The notes: generated by a model not told the origin, from the sequence alone. A stretch of 64,000 nt of DNA from Perilla frutescens (GCA_026008535.1 BRKX01000018.1:14640088-14704087), one strand, 5' to 3'. Positions 20,839-32,828 are shown, counted from the first letter of the stretch. Translations and numbers: made by a program.

Positions 20839-22698
20839 TGTTTGGTGTTTATTTGTGTTGTTTTATTGCATGATTTTGCATGTTTTATTAGTATTTCCTA
20901 GTCCCTTTTATCTAGTTTATTTCTAGATTTCGTGTGATTTTCTTCACTTATAGCTTTCATGGTGGAATATGCCCAGTTTTGAAAAACTTGAGCTTTTGTT
21001 CGTATAATATGGACTTTTAGGCAATAAGGTAGCGAGGAGCGAAGACGAGAGCCGAAGAGATGAACCCGGAGGAAGTGCCCAGGGACCACGCGGCCGCGCA
21101 AGCCGAACAGCCACGCACAAAGACCCCGCAGCCGCGCAGAGCCCCGCGACCGCGCAAGGGTGCTCTCGGCAGAGGCACCCCGCGGGCGCGCACTGCTCTG
21201 CGAGCGCGCGCGCACCTTGTACCCCGTCGGCGTGCGAGACACTCTGTTTTGCTTGATTTGCCCTGCCCTCTACTCGATTCTCGCCTCTTCTTCACCATTT
21301 TGCACCAAGGAGCACATCCTTCATCCTTCCTCATCAGGCATGATGGAAATTAGACTTTTGGCTACCCTAATCTAAATAATAGATCATAGGGATCAATTTT
21401 CCCTAAGTTTACTTTGTGGACTTTTGCTCCCACAAAATCCCCTCAAATCCCTCTCACATTTAATGCCCCATTTCCATCATCTTTTCTCTCACCATACCAC
21501 CTCCATGCCTCTCCCTCTCTCGTCATTCTCTCTCTTACGTCTCTCTCTTCCCCCATATCTCATATAGATTTGTGGGGATTCATCTCCATTATCATCATTC
21601 ACTCCCATACACACTCCACTGACTTCATCTTCTTCACATTCCATTTTTCTCTCTACCACCATTTTTCTCTACACTCACCCTTTTACCATCTCTACCATTT
21701 TTCTTTCACCACCTTCCTCATTTTCACCACCACTCAAAAGAAGAGGAGAAAAGGAAGAAAAAGGAAATCGAGCTAAGGAAGAAGAAGAGGAGATGAGAAG
21801 AAACCAACCTCGAGCCATCCGCGGAAGCTACGCTCGTGAGGAGGTTTTCTTTGTATTTTCTTTATATTTCTTGGATGTTTTGTAGGGGTTTGTCCCAAAA
21901 TCTTGAAGGATATCTAATATTGTAGAAGTTTGTGTTATTTACATTTGATTTATGAGATGACTTTCTTCTATGATATTTATGTTGTTTGGAGCATGTTTAG
22001 TGGCTAATCTCTCTATTAGGGGGTAGAGGATCGATTTGGTTTTTGATCTATGCTTATTCTTGTTGGTTGTTGTTGTTGGAATCGTCCTTATCATGCTAGG
22101 GTAATTGATCACTACTCAAGCATTACTAGGATTTAGAGGAAACTTGATTGTGATTCTAAATCCTGAATTTGGTTCCTTCAACGTTAGGTGGATGGGGTCC
22201 CTAAGCCTAATATGTTAATCTTGCTTATATGATATAGCTAAAAGAGGTTTAATGGATAAACGGTGACAGTAATTGAAGTTAAACCGATTGAGAGGGTCTA
22301 TTTTATGTGTGAGATTAGCATTACAAACTTGAACAAAGCACAGTGATAAACTAATGAGAGAATCTACACCCTAATACCTTTATCATCCTATTTTCCTCAA
22401 TCTTGTTTTCATTAGTTATCATTTGCATTATCTTATTTCCTTGCTAATTTCAATTCGTAGCTTAAATTACCATCGATCAAATGCTTAGAATGTTTAGGTT
22501 TATTTTCATCATTTTAGCACGTTGCATGCATAGTCCTTTAAGATAGTAGCTCATACTACGTCTTTCTTGTGAGATCGACTCGGGTTAGCTCATCACGTCT
22601 ATAATTAACCCCGTTCAATTGCGGGTGTGGTCCAAAGTAGTTGTCTTGTTGAGCATAAACCGGAATTATAATAGTAAATTTGGATCGCCCATGAAACA
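20839..22698 (+). mobile_element. Complete Athila-family LTR, about 1.86 kb
   Basis: It is bounded on the left by the polypurine tract GTGGGGGAG and starts TGTTTGGTG. On the right it ends in CA, directly before a tRNA-Asp-type primer-binding site. A CG-rich block (21080-21240) with CCGCGCAGAGCCCCGCGACC-type words contrasts with AT-rich flanks. Because a PPT lies to its left and a PBS to its right, the one LTR acts as 3' LTR of the truncated copy and 5' LTR of the gag-pol copy. Confidence 0.8.
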
Positions 22699-22703
22699 AA
22701 TTT

Positions 22704-22721
22704 TGTCGCCGTTGTCGAGGA
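22704..22721 (+). other. Primer-binding site, tRNA-Asp type (mutated)
   Basis: TGTCGCCGTTGTCGAGGA matches the TGGCGCCGTTGCCGGGGA primer-binding site of Athila elements at 15 of 18 bases and stands 5 bp after the LTR end. The three differences (one G-to-T, one C-to-T, one G-to-A) would weaken priming. An unmutated copy of the same site is present at 63557. Confidence 0.8.
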
Positions 22722-22950
22722 AGTCGTAAAGTTATTGTCTTTATGGAGCTATAATTGCTTTTATGTATTTTGTGATCGTGAAATCTTTCTTGTTTAAGTT
22801 TTGTGTTTGTGTTGTTTGTTTAAATTTGCTTTTGTGTTTATGTCCTTGTGTTTGGCTTTGATATCTCTTTCCACAAGGTACGTGTGATCTCCGTTTTGTT
22901 TTTGGTTGTGTATGCTAGGGAGGTGAAGCCTCATTTGGAGATTAGCCCCC

Positions 22951-24316
22951 GTGTTTGATAACATCCATCGACCAAGGAGAATCAACGTGTTCGAGTGGGA
23001 AAGAGAGATGGACGCTAACCCCCTCAACAACCCCGACAATGCCAATGCCAATGCGGCTAGGAATATGAGAGACTTTGCTCATCCCGTGATTAGGGCGTCG
23101 ACTTCTTGCATAGTTCTTGGTGAAGCCGCAAGGAACTATGAGTTGAAGAACATTCATTTTAGTCAACTTCCCTCATTCTACGGGATGCCGGCTGAAGATG
23201 CCTTGAACTTCATCCGTGACTTCTACTCCGTTGTTCAAACCTTTTCTCTACAAGGTTTGAACGAAGATCAATTGAAGATGAGGTGTTTTCCTTACACCTT
23301 GAAGGATCGAGCCAAGACATGGTTCATGTCTCTTCTGGCCAATTCATTGGCCAATTGGAATGCCGTCTACGAGAAGTTCATGGCCAAGTACTATTCCAAT
23401 CAAAAGACCCAAGACTTGAGAGCTCAAATTGTTACTTTTACCCAATCTCCGGGTGAATCGTTTCATGAAGCTTGGGATCGATTTAGAAGTCTCCAACAAC
23501 AATGCCCTCACCACCATCTCGCCGCCGAGTTGCTCAACCAATTCTTCTACGACGGGCTTTCATAAAATTTCCAATATATGGCAGACAATGCATCGGGAGG
23601 AGACATTAGAGGACGGACCGTCGAAGAAGTTTCAAACATCTATGAGACGATGGCCACGAATTCTCAACACAAGAGTGCTAAAGAGAAGAGAGCTTCAGTC
23701 AATGAAGCCAATCCGAGTTATGACGTGACGAAACAACTTGCCGAGTTGACAAGGTAAGTAGAGATGCTTCGAACCTCCGAGAGACCATCCCAGCAAGTGA
23801 TGACCATAGAGACTTGTGGGATTTGTGGAGAATATGGCCATGGAGCCAACTTGTGCCAAAAGTCAATCGAGCCGGAATTAAGTGAAGAGGCTCATTTCCA
23901 TGCACTTCAAGAGCAAGTACATGCGCTTCAAGGATTCCAACCTCGCCAACCTTATAACCCATACTCTCAATCATACAATTCGGGGTGGAGAAATCATCTA
24001 AATTTCTCTTGGAGACAACCTCAATAACCACCTCAACCGCCACAACAACCGCCACCACCTCAACAAGCCGGAGGTGGCCAAGCTCCACCTTATCTGAGGC
24101 CGCAATAGTATCCGGCCCAACCAAATCAACGGCAAGTTGCCAAGCCAACCGCAGCAAGCTCAAGCCATCACCGTGCTTAGAAGAGGCAAGGTGATCGATA
24201 ATAAGGTTGGAAAATTGAGCCCAACCGAAGAAGTTGAAAAAGAAGAGGAGGCTCCTCAACAAAAACAAAAGGAGCCCGAAACGAAAAGTGAAGAAGTGAA
24301 GAAGCCCACACTCCAC
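22951..24316 (+). pseudogene. Athila-lineage gag, degenerate
   Basis: The frame opens at 22951 and encodes the capsid-like gag domain (residues with FHEAWDRFRSLQQQCPHH near the end), stopping at 23563-23565. It continues in the same frame through further stops to a zinc knuckle of form CxxCxxxxHxxxxC (CGICGEYGHGANLC, about 23815-23855) and a proline- and glutamine-rich tail. Gag packages the element RNA in cytoplasmic particles. The frame then shifts into the protease frame that opens at 24137. Confidence 0.9.
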
Positions 24317-25126
24317 AAGGCTACCAATCCCTACAATCCTCCAATCTCATTTCCAAGCCGGTTGAGGAATGAGAAGCAAGACATCCAATTCCAAGATTTC
24401 TACAAGCTTTTATCAAAGGTGAATGTCAACCTGCCACTCCTTGATGTTATTCAAAATGTGCCGGCCTATGTCAAGTTCTTCAAGGAACTTGCTTCTAAGA
24501 AGAGGAAGTTTGTGGAGGATGAGAAGATTGAAGTGTCCGAAGTGGCGAGTGCAATCCTACAACATCAATTACCACCCAAGCTCCGTGATCCAGGTAGTTT
24601 TACTCTTAAAATTGCCTTGGGAAATGGTAAAGAAGCATGTGGTATGCTAGATCTAGGAGCCGGAATTAATTTGATACCCTACTCTATTTATAAGCAATTA
24701 GAGTTAGGTGATTTAAAACCAACTAGAATGTGTCTACAATTAGGGGATAGATCCATAAGATATCCTAGAGGAATAATTGAAGACATTTTAGTTAAAGTTG
24801 GTGGTTTGATAATATCGGTGGATTTTGTTGTGTTGTATGTGGGAGATGTCAAAGAAACGGGTAAAGAGCACACACTTCTCCTAGGTAGACCTTTTATGGA
24901 TACAACAAACACCTTGATAGATGTTAAAAATAGAACTTTAAAAATGTCGGTGCTAGGAGAAACCGTGTCATTTTCCGTACATGAAAACAAGGCCATTTCC
25001 GTCTCCTCATTTGAGGAAAATTGTTCTTACATAGATGCTATTGATGCCTTGGCCGAGGAGGTTTTCTTGCAGGAAATAGACTCTCATTGGATAAGTGAAG
25101 CCTTGTCCGAGGAACATGTTATGTAA
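24137..25126 (+). CDS. Athila protease-containing segment, open frame
   Basis: A 329-codon frame contains a charged linker (EEEAPQQKQKEPETKSEEVK), then the retropepsin core with GMLDLGAGINLIPYSIYKQL, where DLGA takes the place of the DTG/DSG active site as is usual in Athila, and the flap-side block LLLGRPFMDTT. It ends at 25126 just before another AGTGTGGGGGAG (25140-25151). In an intact element it would be part of the gag-pol polyprotein; here it is isolated by a frameshift upstream and the stop downstream. Confidence 0.85.
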   Translation: MPSQPQQAQAITVLRRGKVIDNKVGKLSPTEEVEKEEEAPQQKQKEPETKSEEVKKPTLHKATNPYNPPISFPSRLRNEKQDIQFQDFYKLLSKVNVNLPLLDVIQNVPAYVKFFKELASKKRKFVEDEKIEVSEVASAILQHQLPPKLRDPGSFTLKIALGNGKEACGMLDLGAGINLIPYSIYKQLELGDLKPTRMCLQLGDRSIRYPRGIIEDILVKVGGLIISVDFVVLYVGDVKETGKEHTLLLGRPFMDTTNTLIDVKNRTLKMSVLGETVSFSVHENKAISVSSFEENCSYIDAIDALAEEVFLQEIDSHWISEALSEEHVM

Positions 25127-25171
25127 GAAGCTTACCTCAAGTGTGGGGGAGACTAATTAGATGCTGAAGAG

Positions 25172-28160
25172 ATGGAGATCTTGCTAGGAGAAGGAGTGAG
25201 CTTAATGGAAATCCTTGCTTCGACCGAAGAGGAAGTGAAACCTACTCCCGAGCTTGAGCTCAAGGAGCTCCCATCTCACCTCAAGTATGTCTATCTTGAT
25301 GAAGATGAGAAGAAGCCTATGATTATCTTTTCCGGGCTTGAGAAAGACGAAGAAGATCTCTTGGTAGCCGTACTCAACAGAAACAAACAAGCTATTGGAT
25401 GGAGCCTTTCTGACATCAAAGGCATTAGCCCCTCGACATGCATGCATCGCATCATTCTTGAGGAAGGGGCCAAGCCGGTTAGAGAAGGACAATGGCGGCT
25501 CAACCCCGTGTTGATAGAGGTCGTCAAAAAGGAGATTCTCAAGCTTCTTGCGGAAGGAATTATCTATCCAATAGCCGATAGCGAATAGGTGAGCCCGGTC
25601 CACATGGTGCCCAAGAAAGGAGGAATCATGGTGGTGGAGAACGATAAAGGAGAGCATGTGGCTACTTGGACCACCACTGGATGGAGAATGTGTATTGATT
25701 GCCGAAAGCTTAATGCCACAATGCGAAAAGACCATTTTCCCCTTCCTTTCATTGATCAAATTCTTGATAAATTGGCCGGGCATAGTTTTTATTGTTTTCT
25801 TAACAGTTTATCGGGTTATTTTCAGATGGCCATAGCACCGGAGGACCAAGCCAAGACCGCATTTACGTGCCCGTTCGGCACGTTTGCGTGTCGGAGGATG
25901 CCGTTTGGACTATGCAATGCACCGGGCACGTTTTAAAGGTGTATGTTCTCTATCTTCTCCGGAATGATTGGAGACTTCATTGAGGTATTCATGGATGATT
26001 TTTCAGTCTTTGGATCTTCATTTTCCGATTGTTTAGAAAATTTAGAACTTGTTTTAAAAAGATGCATAGAAAGTAGCCTTACTCTTAGTTGAGAAAAGAG
26101 TCATTTTATGGTTACTAGTGGCATAGTCCTTGGGCATGTTGTTTCTAAAGAAGGAATGAGTGTAGATAAGGCTATGGTGGATGTGATTGAACAATTGCCT
26201 CCGCCCGTTAATGTGAAAGGTGTTAGAAGCTTTCTAGGCCTGCCGGTTTTTACCGTCGGTTTATTAAAGACTTCTCCAAAATTAGCCAACATCTATGCCA
26301 TTTGCTTGCTCAAGATGTTCCTTTTGAATTTGATGAAAAATATTTGCATGCTTTTAATACTCTTAAGGAGAAATTGATCACCGCACCCATTGTTGTTCCC
26401 CCTGACTGGTCTTTACCATTTGAAATCATGTGTGATGCATCAAATTCCGCTGTGGGTGCCGTTTTGGGTCAATGCATTGATAAAATTCTTCGTGTAATTT
26501 ACTATGCTAGCCTCACATTGAATAGTGCTCAAGTAAATTACACCACTACTGAAAAAGAGTTGCTTGCCGTTGTGTTTTCATTAGATAAATTTAGATCCAA
26601 CATCTTAGGTTCTAAAGTGATTGTGTATGGTGATCATGCGGCTCTAAGGCATTTGTTGACCAAGCCCCAAGCTAAACCTAGAATCATTAGGTAGATCTTG
26701 CTCGTGCAAGAATTTGATGTAGAAATCAAGGATAGAAAGGGGTGTGAAAATGTGGTAGCGGATCATCTATCTCGCCTCCTCGTTGATGAAAATTTCAACT
26801 TATTGCATGAAAAAGGAGTTGATTGTGATACATTTCCATATGAGCATGCTCTTGAGCATAATTCATCTCCTTGGTATGCCGACATTGTCAATTATCTTGC
26901 TTGTGACAAAATAATACCTAACATCTCCTTTCAAGAAAGGAAAAGATTTTTGGCAATGTGTAGGTACTACTTTTGGGACGATCCATACCTTTTCCATTTG
27001 GGAAAAGATGAGGTGATTCGAAGATGTGTCCCGGAGGAGGAACAAACCGATGTTCTAGCCTTTTGTCATTCTTCTCATTGTGGTGGCCACTTTGGAGGGC
27101 AAAAGACGGCCTGAAAATTTTACAATCAGGGTTATATTGGCCCTCAATTTTTAAGGATGCTCATGTTTATTGCCTTTCATGTGATAAGTGCCAAAGACTT
27201 GGCAATACTGGGAGAAGAAATGAAATGCCTTTAAATATCAATCTTGTTGTTGAAATTTTTGATGTTTGGGGTATTGATTTTATGGGACCATTTCCTAACT
27301 CATTTGGCTTCGAGTATATCCTGTTAGTGGTCGATTATGTGTCAAAGTGGGTTGAAACAATCCCCACTAGGTCTTGTAACGCTAATGTGGTTATCAAGTT
27401 TGTGCAGGAGCATATTTTGAGTAGGTTTGGATTCCCTCGAGCAATCATAAGTGACGGTGGAACACATTTCACCAACAAGCTCTTTGAAAAATTGATGAAG
27501 AAGAATGGAGTGACTCACAAAGTAGCTACCCCTTATCATCCTCAAACTTCCGGTCAAGTGGAGACGAGCAACAAGCAAATCCAAAATATTTTGAAGAAGA
27601 CCGTGAATGTGACGAGGAAGGATTGGTCTACCAAGCTAACGGATGCTCTTTGGGCATACCGGACGGCTTACAAGACTATTCTAGGGATGAGCCCTTACCG
27701 CTTTGTGTATTGAAAAGCATGCCATCTCCCCGTTGAGATCGAGCACAAAGCCTATTGGGCCCTTAAGTCGGTAAATTTTGATTTAACTTGTGCAGGGAAG
27801 AAACGAGCCTTACGATTGACCGAGCTCGATGAACTGAAGAATGAAGCCTATGACAATGCGAAAATTTACAAAGACAGGGTGAAGAAACTTCATGATAGAC
27901 GCATTGTCAAGAAGGAACTCATTCCGGGCATGAAGGTTCTCCTTTTCAACACTCGTTTGCGGCTCTTTCCTGGAAAACTCAAGTCATGATGGAGTGGCCC
28001 GTTTATCATAGAAGAAGTGTTCCCATACGGCGTTGTCACATTGAAAAGCCCGGGAACCAACAATACATTCCAAGTGAATGGCCACCGAGTCAAGCCATAT
28101 CTTGAAGGATTTTACCAAGAAGCCGATGTCGAGGATTTTAAGCTCCTCGATTCCATCTAA
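25172..28160 (+). pseudogene. Athila-lineage pol (RT, RNase H, integrase), degenerate
   Basis: Domains follow the gypsy order. RT runs from about 25260 with MCIDCRKLNATMRKDHFPLP, FTCPFGTFACRRMPFGLCNA and a catalytic FMDDF near 25993. RNase H follows with CDASNSAVGAVLG and TEKELLAVVFSLDKF (26428-26600). The integrase has an HCGG/C-type zinc finger and the catalytic D, D and E in WGIDFMGPF, ISDGGTHF and SGQVETSNKQ (27265-27570). The tail ends at 28158-28160. Stops include 25586-25588 (TAG in WVSP), 25934-25936 and 26089-26091, and frameshifts lie near 26240-26300 and 27110. Flanking Athila sequence agrees on both sides. Confidence 0.93.
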
Positions 28161-29170
28161 TTTTCCGAAGGACTTCGTCTAGCTCGAGACATTAAACTGA
28201 GCGCTGCATGGGAGGAAACCCATGGTTTTCTTATTTTTAGGTGTTTGTTGTTTCAATTTTTTTGCTATTTTATGTGTTAGGTTTCTTTTTGTTTTTAGTG
28301 TTTTTTTCGTAGGGGCAAAGGATGGAATGTGTTGGCGCAAGGAGGCGAATTCTGGCTAAGTACCAGGCTGCGACCGTGCGGCCGCGCAACAGGCCTCTCG
28401 GTGAAGGACCCGCGCGAGCGCGCAGCCCCCATGGGCACGCGCATGTCTTTGCACAAAAAAGAGGCCCCGTGAGCGAGCAAGGCTCCGCGGGCACGCACCC
28501 GGTCCCGTCCCGCGGCCGCGTAAAGTCCTGCAGTCGCGCAGCCTTCTCCCTATAAAAGGGGACCACTCGTTTGGAACCCTACTTTCATCCTCTTCTTGAG
28601 CCGCTTTTGAGCTCTTTCCCTCCTTCATCACTTCTCAAATTCCCCTCTTGCCTTCCACCACTCACATCCTCCCAAATTGCAGCTCAAAACAACTTCCTCT
28701 CCACCTCACGAGCACACATCACCATCCTCATCACCGCGACCGCACCTACCTTCCGCGCCCGCACGACATCGCCACCTAGCCTTCAAAATGCTCGCCACAG
28801 CTTTTCCAGCCGCCACTTCGCACAGCCGCCGACCGTCGCGGCGTCGTTTTCTGCACCGCCACTGAGCTCTGCGACAGCGCAGAGCCCCGCGGCCACGCGC
28901 CCCTGTACCCTCGCACACTTCCGGGATCGCGCACCCCTGTACTCCCCGCGGTCGCAGGCTGCCTTCTCGTGCACCACCCGCGCGCCCCTGCTCGTACGCA
29001 CGTCGTCTTCGACTACAGTTTGATCTACCTTGCTTAACACCCACAATGCCGCCAAGGACGAAGAATCTTTCTTCTTCCCACAAAGATGGCGACGAGAACC
29101 TTCAAGAGCTTTATAGTTGCCCGTTTCGAGTGCGTACCCACGCCGAAGGTAACCGCTATCAAGATAAATT
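28161..29170 (+). other. Athila 3' internal region with possible internal promoter, truncated
   Basis: The stretch after pol has the usual Athila non-coding block (AAACTGAGCGCTGCATGGGA, about 28196), a CG-rich block at 28365-28530, a TATA-like TATAAAAGGG at 28551 and a pyrimidine-rich leader. An ATG at 29046 starts a short frame (MPPRTKNLSSSHKDGDENL...) that resembles the start of the Athila extra ORF but runs out at about 29217. No 3' LTR is seen, so the copy is truncated here, near 29170. Confidence 0.5.
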
Positions 29171-29837
29171 ATTAATTTATAAATATTTAAATTCGTACAA
29201 CATACGCGAGATATACTAATGGTATTTCAAACCATTGCAATAAAATTGTGCATCTTAATATTCACAAGTCAGTTTGTTGTTGCTACCATTAATTCATCTA
29301 AGATTTCCGATTTCTTTGAAATGTGGAATATTTATTAATCCTCTAGTTATTATGCTTGCATCTAAAAAGCAATTTACATGGATGGAGTTGTATAGTCGAC
29401 CACCTCCACCCGTGACGACGGTTTGTCCTTGGATCATATGTTCGTCATTTAATTATGAAACAAGTAGATCCCTATGTGAACTCGTATATATGACCATTCC
29501 ACGACTCTTTCGTTTACATAAAAAGCAACACGAGGTGTAGGAATTACATAATTAATATGAAATAGCATGAGTACTATACACACACTTTCAAATACTAATA
29601 AATTTTTATCATTAATATCATCGAAAGACGTTCGACAAATGTGGATTTTTTACATAAAACATTCAATGCACATTGGCGAAGCACTCGCCACCAACAAACT
29701 TCTAATTAAATCGAATGTATGCTTTTAAAACCTAACTTATATTAATACTAGGAATATAAGCATGTGACATTAGGAAGTATCGAATTAAATGAGTTCATAA
29801 CCATCCTGTTCCAGCTCCTCAGCAATACCGGCAGTCT
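29171..29837. other. Gap without recognised gene
   Basis: The composition changes to AT-rich unique-looking sequence after the truncated Athila copy. Short ORFs in it have no motif. It would be the 3' flank of the minus-strand SANT-like gene that ends at 29838. Confidence 0.4.
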
Positions 29838-30407
29838 CTACCGGCCATGGATTATCTCCGGCCAAAAATACCCATCTTCCATGTCGAAGCTCCAGAGCAA
29901 CCAATCGAAATCTGCCACGTCAGCCCTTCCGACGACGAACGTCATCTTCAGATCTCTGTACAGGGGCTTGCCACCTTGTCTGTAGGCCAGTATGCTCTCC
30001 GATTCCTAGATATTCAAGTGAACACGCCATGACTTGATACATATCAAGGAGAAGTTAATAACGAGCAAAATAAGTCATTGAAAATAAAGTGGCTTTACCG
30101 TGCGGCCTTCACCCCGATAGTCAGCCGTGACAGTGACCCTATTGTCCCATTGACTGTAGGATACACCGGGGAGATGGAGAAATCGGACGAAGTTGGCGTA
30201 CCGGTCCTGGAGAAACAGTATCTCATCCACGACAGCACGTCTGGTTACCCGTCGACTGAATTTCCTCGACAACTTGGTCGATGTCCCCAGGATGAAATAA
30301 CCCATCGTGTATGTGTCGCTGAGATCCACCCTCCACTGGGCATGCACCAAATGCTGTAGGAGATATCGTTGCTCAGCATCACTCCACTTGCTATCGAAAA
30401 GCGCCAT
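29838..30407 (-). CDS. Two-exon protein resembling Myb/SANT-like DNA-binding domain proteins
   Basis: Exon 1 is 30407-30099 and exon 2 is 30005-29838. The 93-bp intron has GT and AG ends, and the spliced frame is about 158 codons. The start is MALFDSKWSDAEQRYLLQHL; later landmarks are DTYTMGYF, RAVVDEILFLQDRYANF, GVSYSQWDNRVTV and, in exon 2, PLYRDLKMTFVVGRADVADF. The spacing of tryptophans and the RY-NF, WDNRV and YRDL blocks resemble the Myb/SANT-like (Myb_DNA-bind_3 type) family linked to transposons and plant regulators. That is an inference, not a certain match. A TATA box (CTATATAAGGGGG, minus strand) lies about 65 bp upstream of the ATG. The paralogue at 32.2-32.8 kb shows the same exon structure. 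The frame is intact, so it may be expressed. Confidence 0.7.
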
Positions 30408-32198
30408 TTTACCCTTTTTTTGTAGCAGAGCGTTTTGTGGGTGAAGAAATGGAGAGTTTGAGGCCCCCTTATATAGCAGGTTGTTTAGTCGTGTCTTTCA
30501 CCCTCTCGTCCCTAATTTACGCTGATTGGCGACGGTTGGATCATTCTATTTGCGACTGGTCGGGGCAAATGGATGTCAATTAAGCCCAACCGTCCCATCG
30601 ATTAGATAAAAAGGTCTGCTCTCTCTGCAATAATAACAATCCATATTTAATGAGACGTACCTTTAATGTGCATGTATGTTTTTAAATGCAAGAAGTGCAA
30701 TGGAGTGTTCCCAAAATAAATTGCATGTACTTGGTGATAATTTGTTATCCGATACTTTGCAAGGCCGATTAATTAAGAGGGGAACAATGGTCCCCGTGCA
30801 CAGCATGCCTAGTCTGCATGGTATTACTTGTTATATTATACAAACTGACATCCAAAAAAAATATATTAAGCATGCACTATACATTTAATTCATTAGTTGA
30901 CTTGATATATATATTTATATATAAATATTCGCCAAGCTCCTGTGAATGTTTTATGTCGAAAACCCTATTTAATTAGAAGTTGGTTAGTAGCGAGTGCTTC
31001 GCCGACCTCCTGTGAATGTTTTCCGGTCTGAAACAAGCATTTGTCGAACGTGTTCCTTTTATGTTAGTCAAGATAATTAATTAATGGTTGAAAGTGCTGT
31101 ATTAGGAATTTGCGAATTTCTTTGGTGTGATTTCATATTTACTTATACCATTACCATACATGCTTCTGCATTTTATATGCACACAGTAGACGTCGCATTG
31201 CACATAGGTGGCAGTCCACATAGGATTCGACTTGTACCAACATCAATACGGACAACTCCTCTAAGGATAAACGGTCGACACGAACTCAATATAGTCTATA
31301 GAACCCCTAATATAGAATATTTTTTCAATAGATAAATGCATGATATCTGTTTGATGAATAAATATTATACGTTTCACGCAAACCGCAAATCTTAGATGAA
31401 AATGGTTACAACAACAAACTGAGATGTGAATATTATGAGGCACAATTTATTACATATAGTATCTCGAAGACGTTCAGTATATGTTATTCAACTTTTTTTT
31501 GAATAACATTCATAATAATGATCATAATATTATTAATGATAATACTAATGAAGATAAAATTAATTCATAATCATAATGATAATTATATTTTTAAAAAAGT
31601 AATAAGAACAGTTCTAATACTACTAATAACGATAAGAATAGTAATAATATTATTCCGTCTCTGTTTAAGATTGAAAATTAATTGACTGTATTTATAAGAA
31701 TCATAATATTCCACTATAATGTTCATATTTTTTTGCAACAACTTGAGAGTGGAAGGAACTAACCTCTATAACAAAAAAAATGAATCAGGATAGTACAAGG
31801 TAAATGGTTGGTTAATATTCCATGGAATAAGAGTCAACATTATAATTCCATAATGTAATCAAACGATCGCACGATTGGATAGTTGCTCTTGGACTTTGAC
31901 TTAATATTTGCGGCATTTAAAGTCCATCACCATCAAATACTTAAGTGAATAAAAGCAAAAATTTAAGAACGCAACATATCATTAATTCAAGTTCTACGTA
32001 CAGAAAATACACATTGACCATAGCCATGCATATCCATCGGCGAACCCAGCCACACTTCTCAACCTGGCTGAGCGCATTACAAGATAACGTCTACATATAT
32101 TCAACCAAAACGGAATATTAATGTACTATAATAAACTCTTTACATAATGCCAAAAGTCAAACAGTAGAACATCAAAGCCGACCAACGCTACTTGCGTT
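30408..32198. other. Spacer between SANT-like paralogues
   Basis: This holds the promoter of the intact SANT-like gene (TATA near 30466-30478 on the minus strand), AT-rich sequence with short A/T repeats (31490-31640), and a partial duplicate of CTCCTGTGAATGTTTT (30940 and 31010). No other gene was found. Confidence 0.45.
30466..30479 (-). promoter_or_regulatory. TATA box of SANT-like gene
   Basis: The minus strand reads CTATATAAGGGGGC. About 60 bp follow to the ATG at 30407, a normal spacing for a short plant 5' leader. The paralogue further upstream has no equally good box in front of it. Confidence 0.55.
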
Positions 32199-32828
32199 TC
32201 ATATCCCGTAACCCTCCTCCGGCCAGTCGGCAGCCATCCCGATGCTGTGCAACGTCCATGGGTGATCACCGGACAGAGAAACTCCTTTGGTTTGGCTGAA
32301 ACTCCGCAACAGCCAATCGAAGTTAGCCACATCCGCACGACCGAAAATGAAGAAGGCTTTCAGATCTCTGTACATGGGCTCCCTCCCTATCCGGAAGGAT
32401 TCAGACTCAAATGTTTCCTAAAATAACAAACGGAGCGAGATCATACGTAGACATCAATTACGCCGGCAGAAAACATTATAATTTAATTGGAAAATAAAAA
32501 GAAAATTGAAGAAAACATCAACCTTCAGACCCTGCGCCCAGTATGCGTCGGAGACGTTAACCCTATTCTCCGCTGCATTATAAGTGACTCCCGGCCATCG
32601 TATAAACCAACTAAAGTTAACCAGTCAGTCCTTCAATTTTTGGATTCCCTCCACCACCTCCGTACGCGACACCTCCTGGTAGAATTCATGCGAAAGTGTT
32701 CTCAATGCACCCATGACCACATACCCCATAGTATAGGTGTTGGTGAGGTCCAACCTCCACGCAGCTCTAATCATTTGATCCAGGAGTGCGCATAGTTCGA
32801 TGTCACACCAGATGCAGTTTTCCGCTAT
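32199..32828 (-). pseudogene. Dead paralogue of the SANT-like gene
   Basis: Exon 1 (32828-32523) and exon 2 (32417-32199) correspond to those of the intact gene at 29838-30407. Matching landmarks are TNTYTMGYVV, GVTYNAAENRVNV, EPMYRDLKAFFIFGRADVAN and DWLLRSF. The start codon is ATA at the position where the paralogue has ATG. An in-frame TGA at 32625-32627 stands where the paralogue has CGG. The C-terminus is 17 codons longer than in the intact gene. It is therefore a duplicate that has lost function. Confidence 0.75.
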
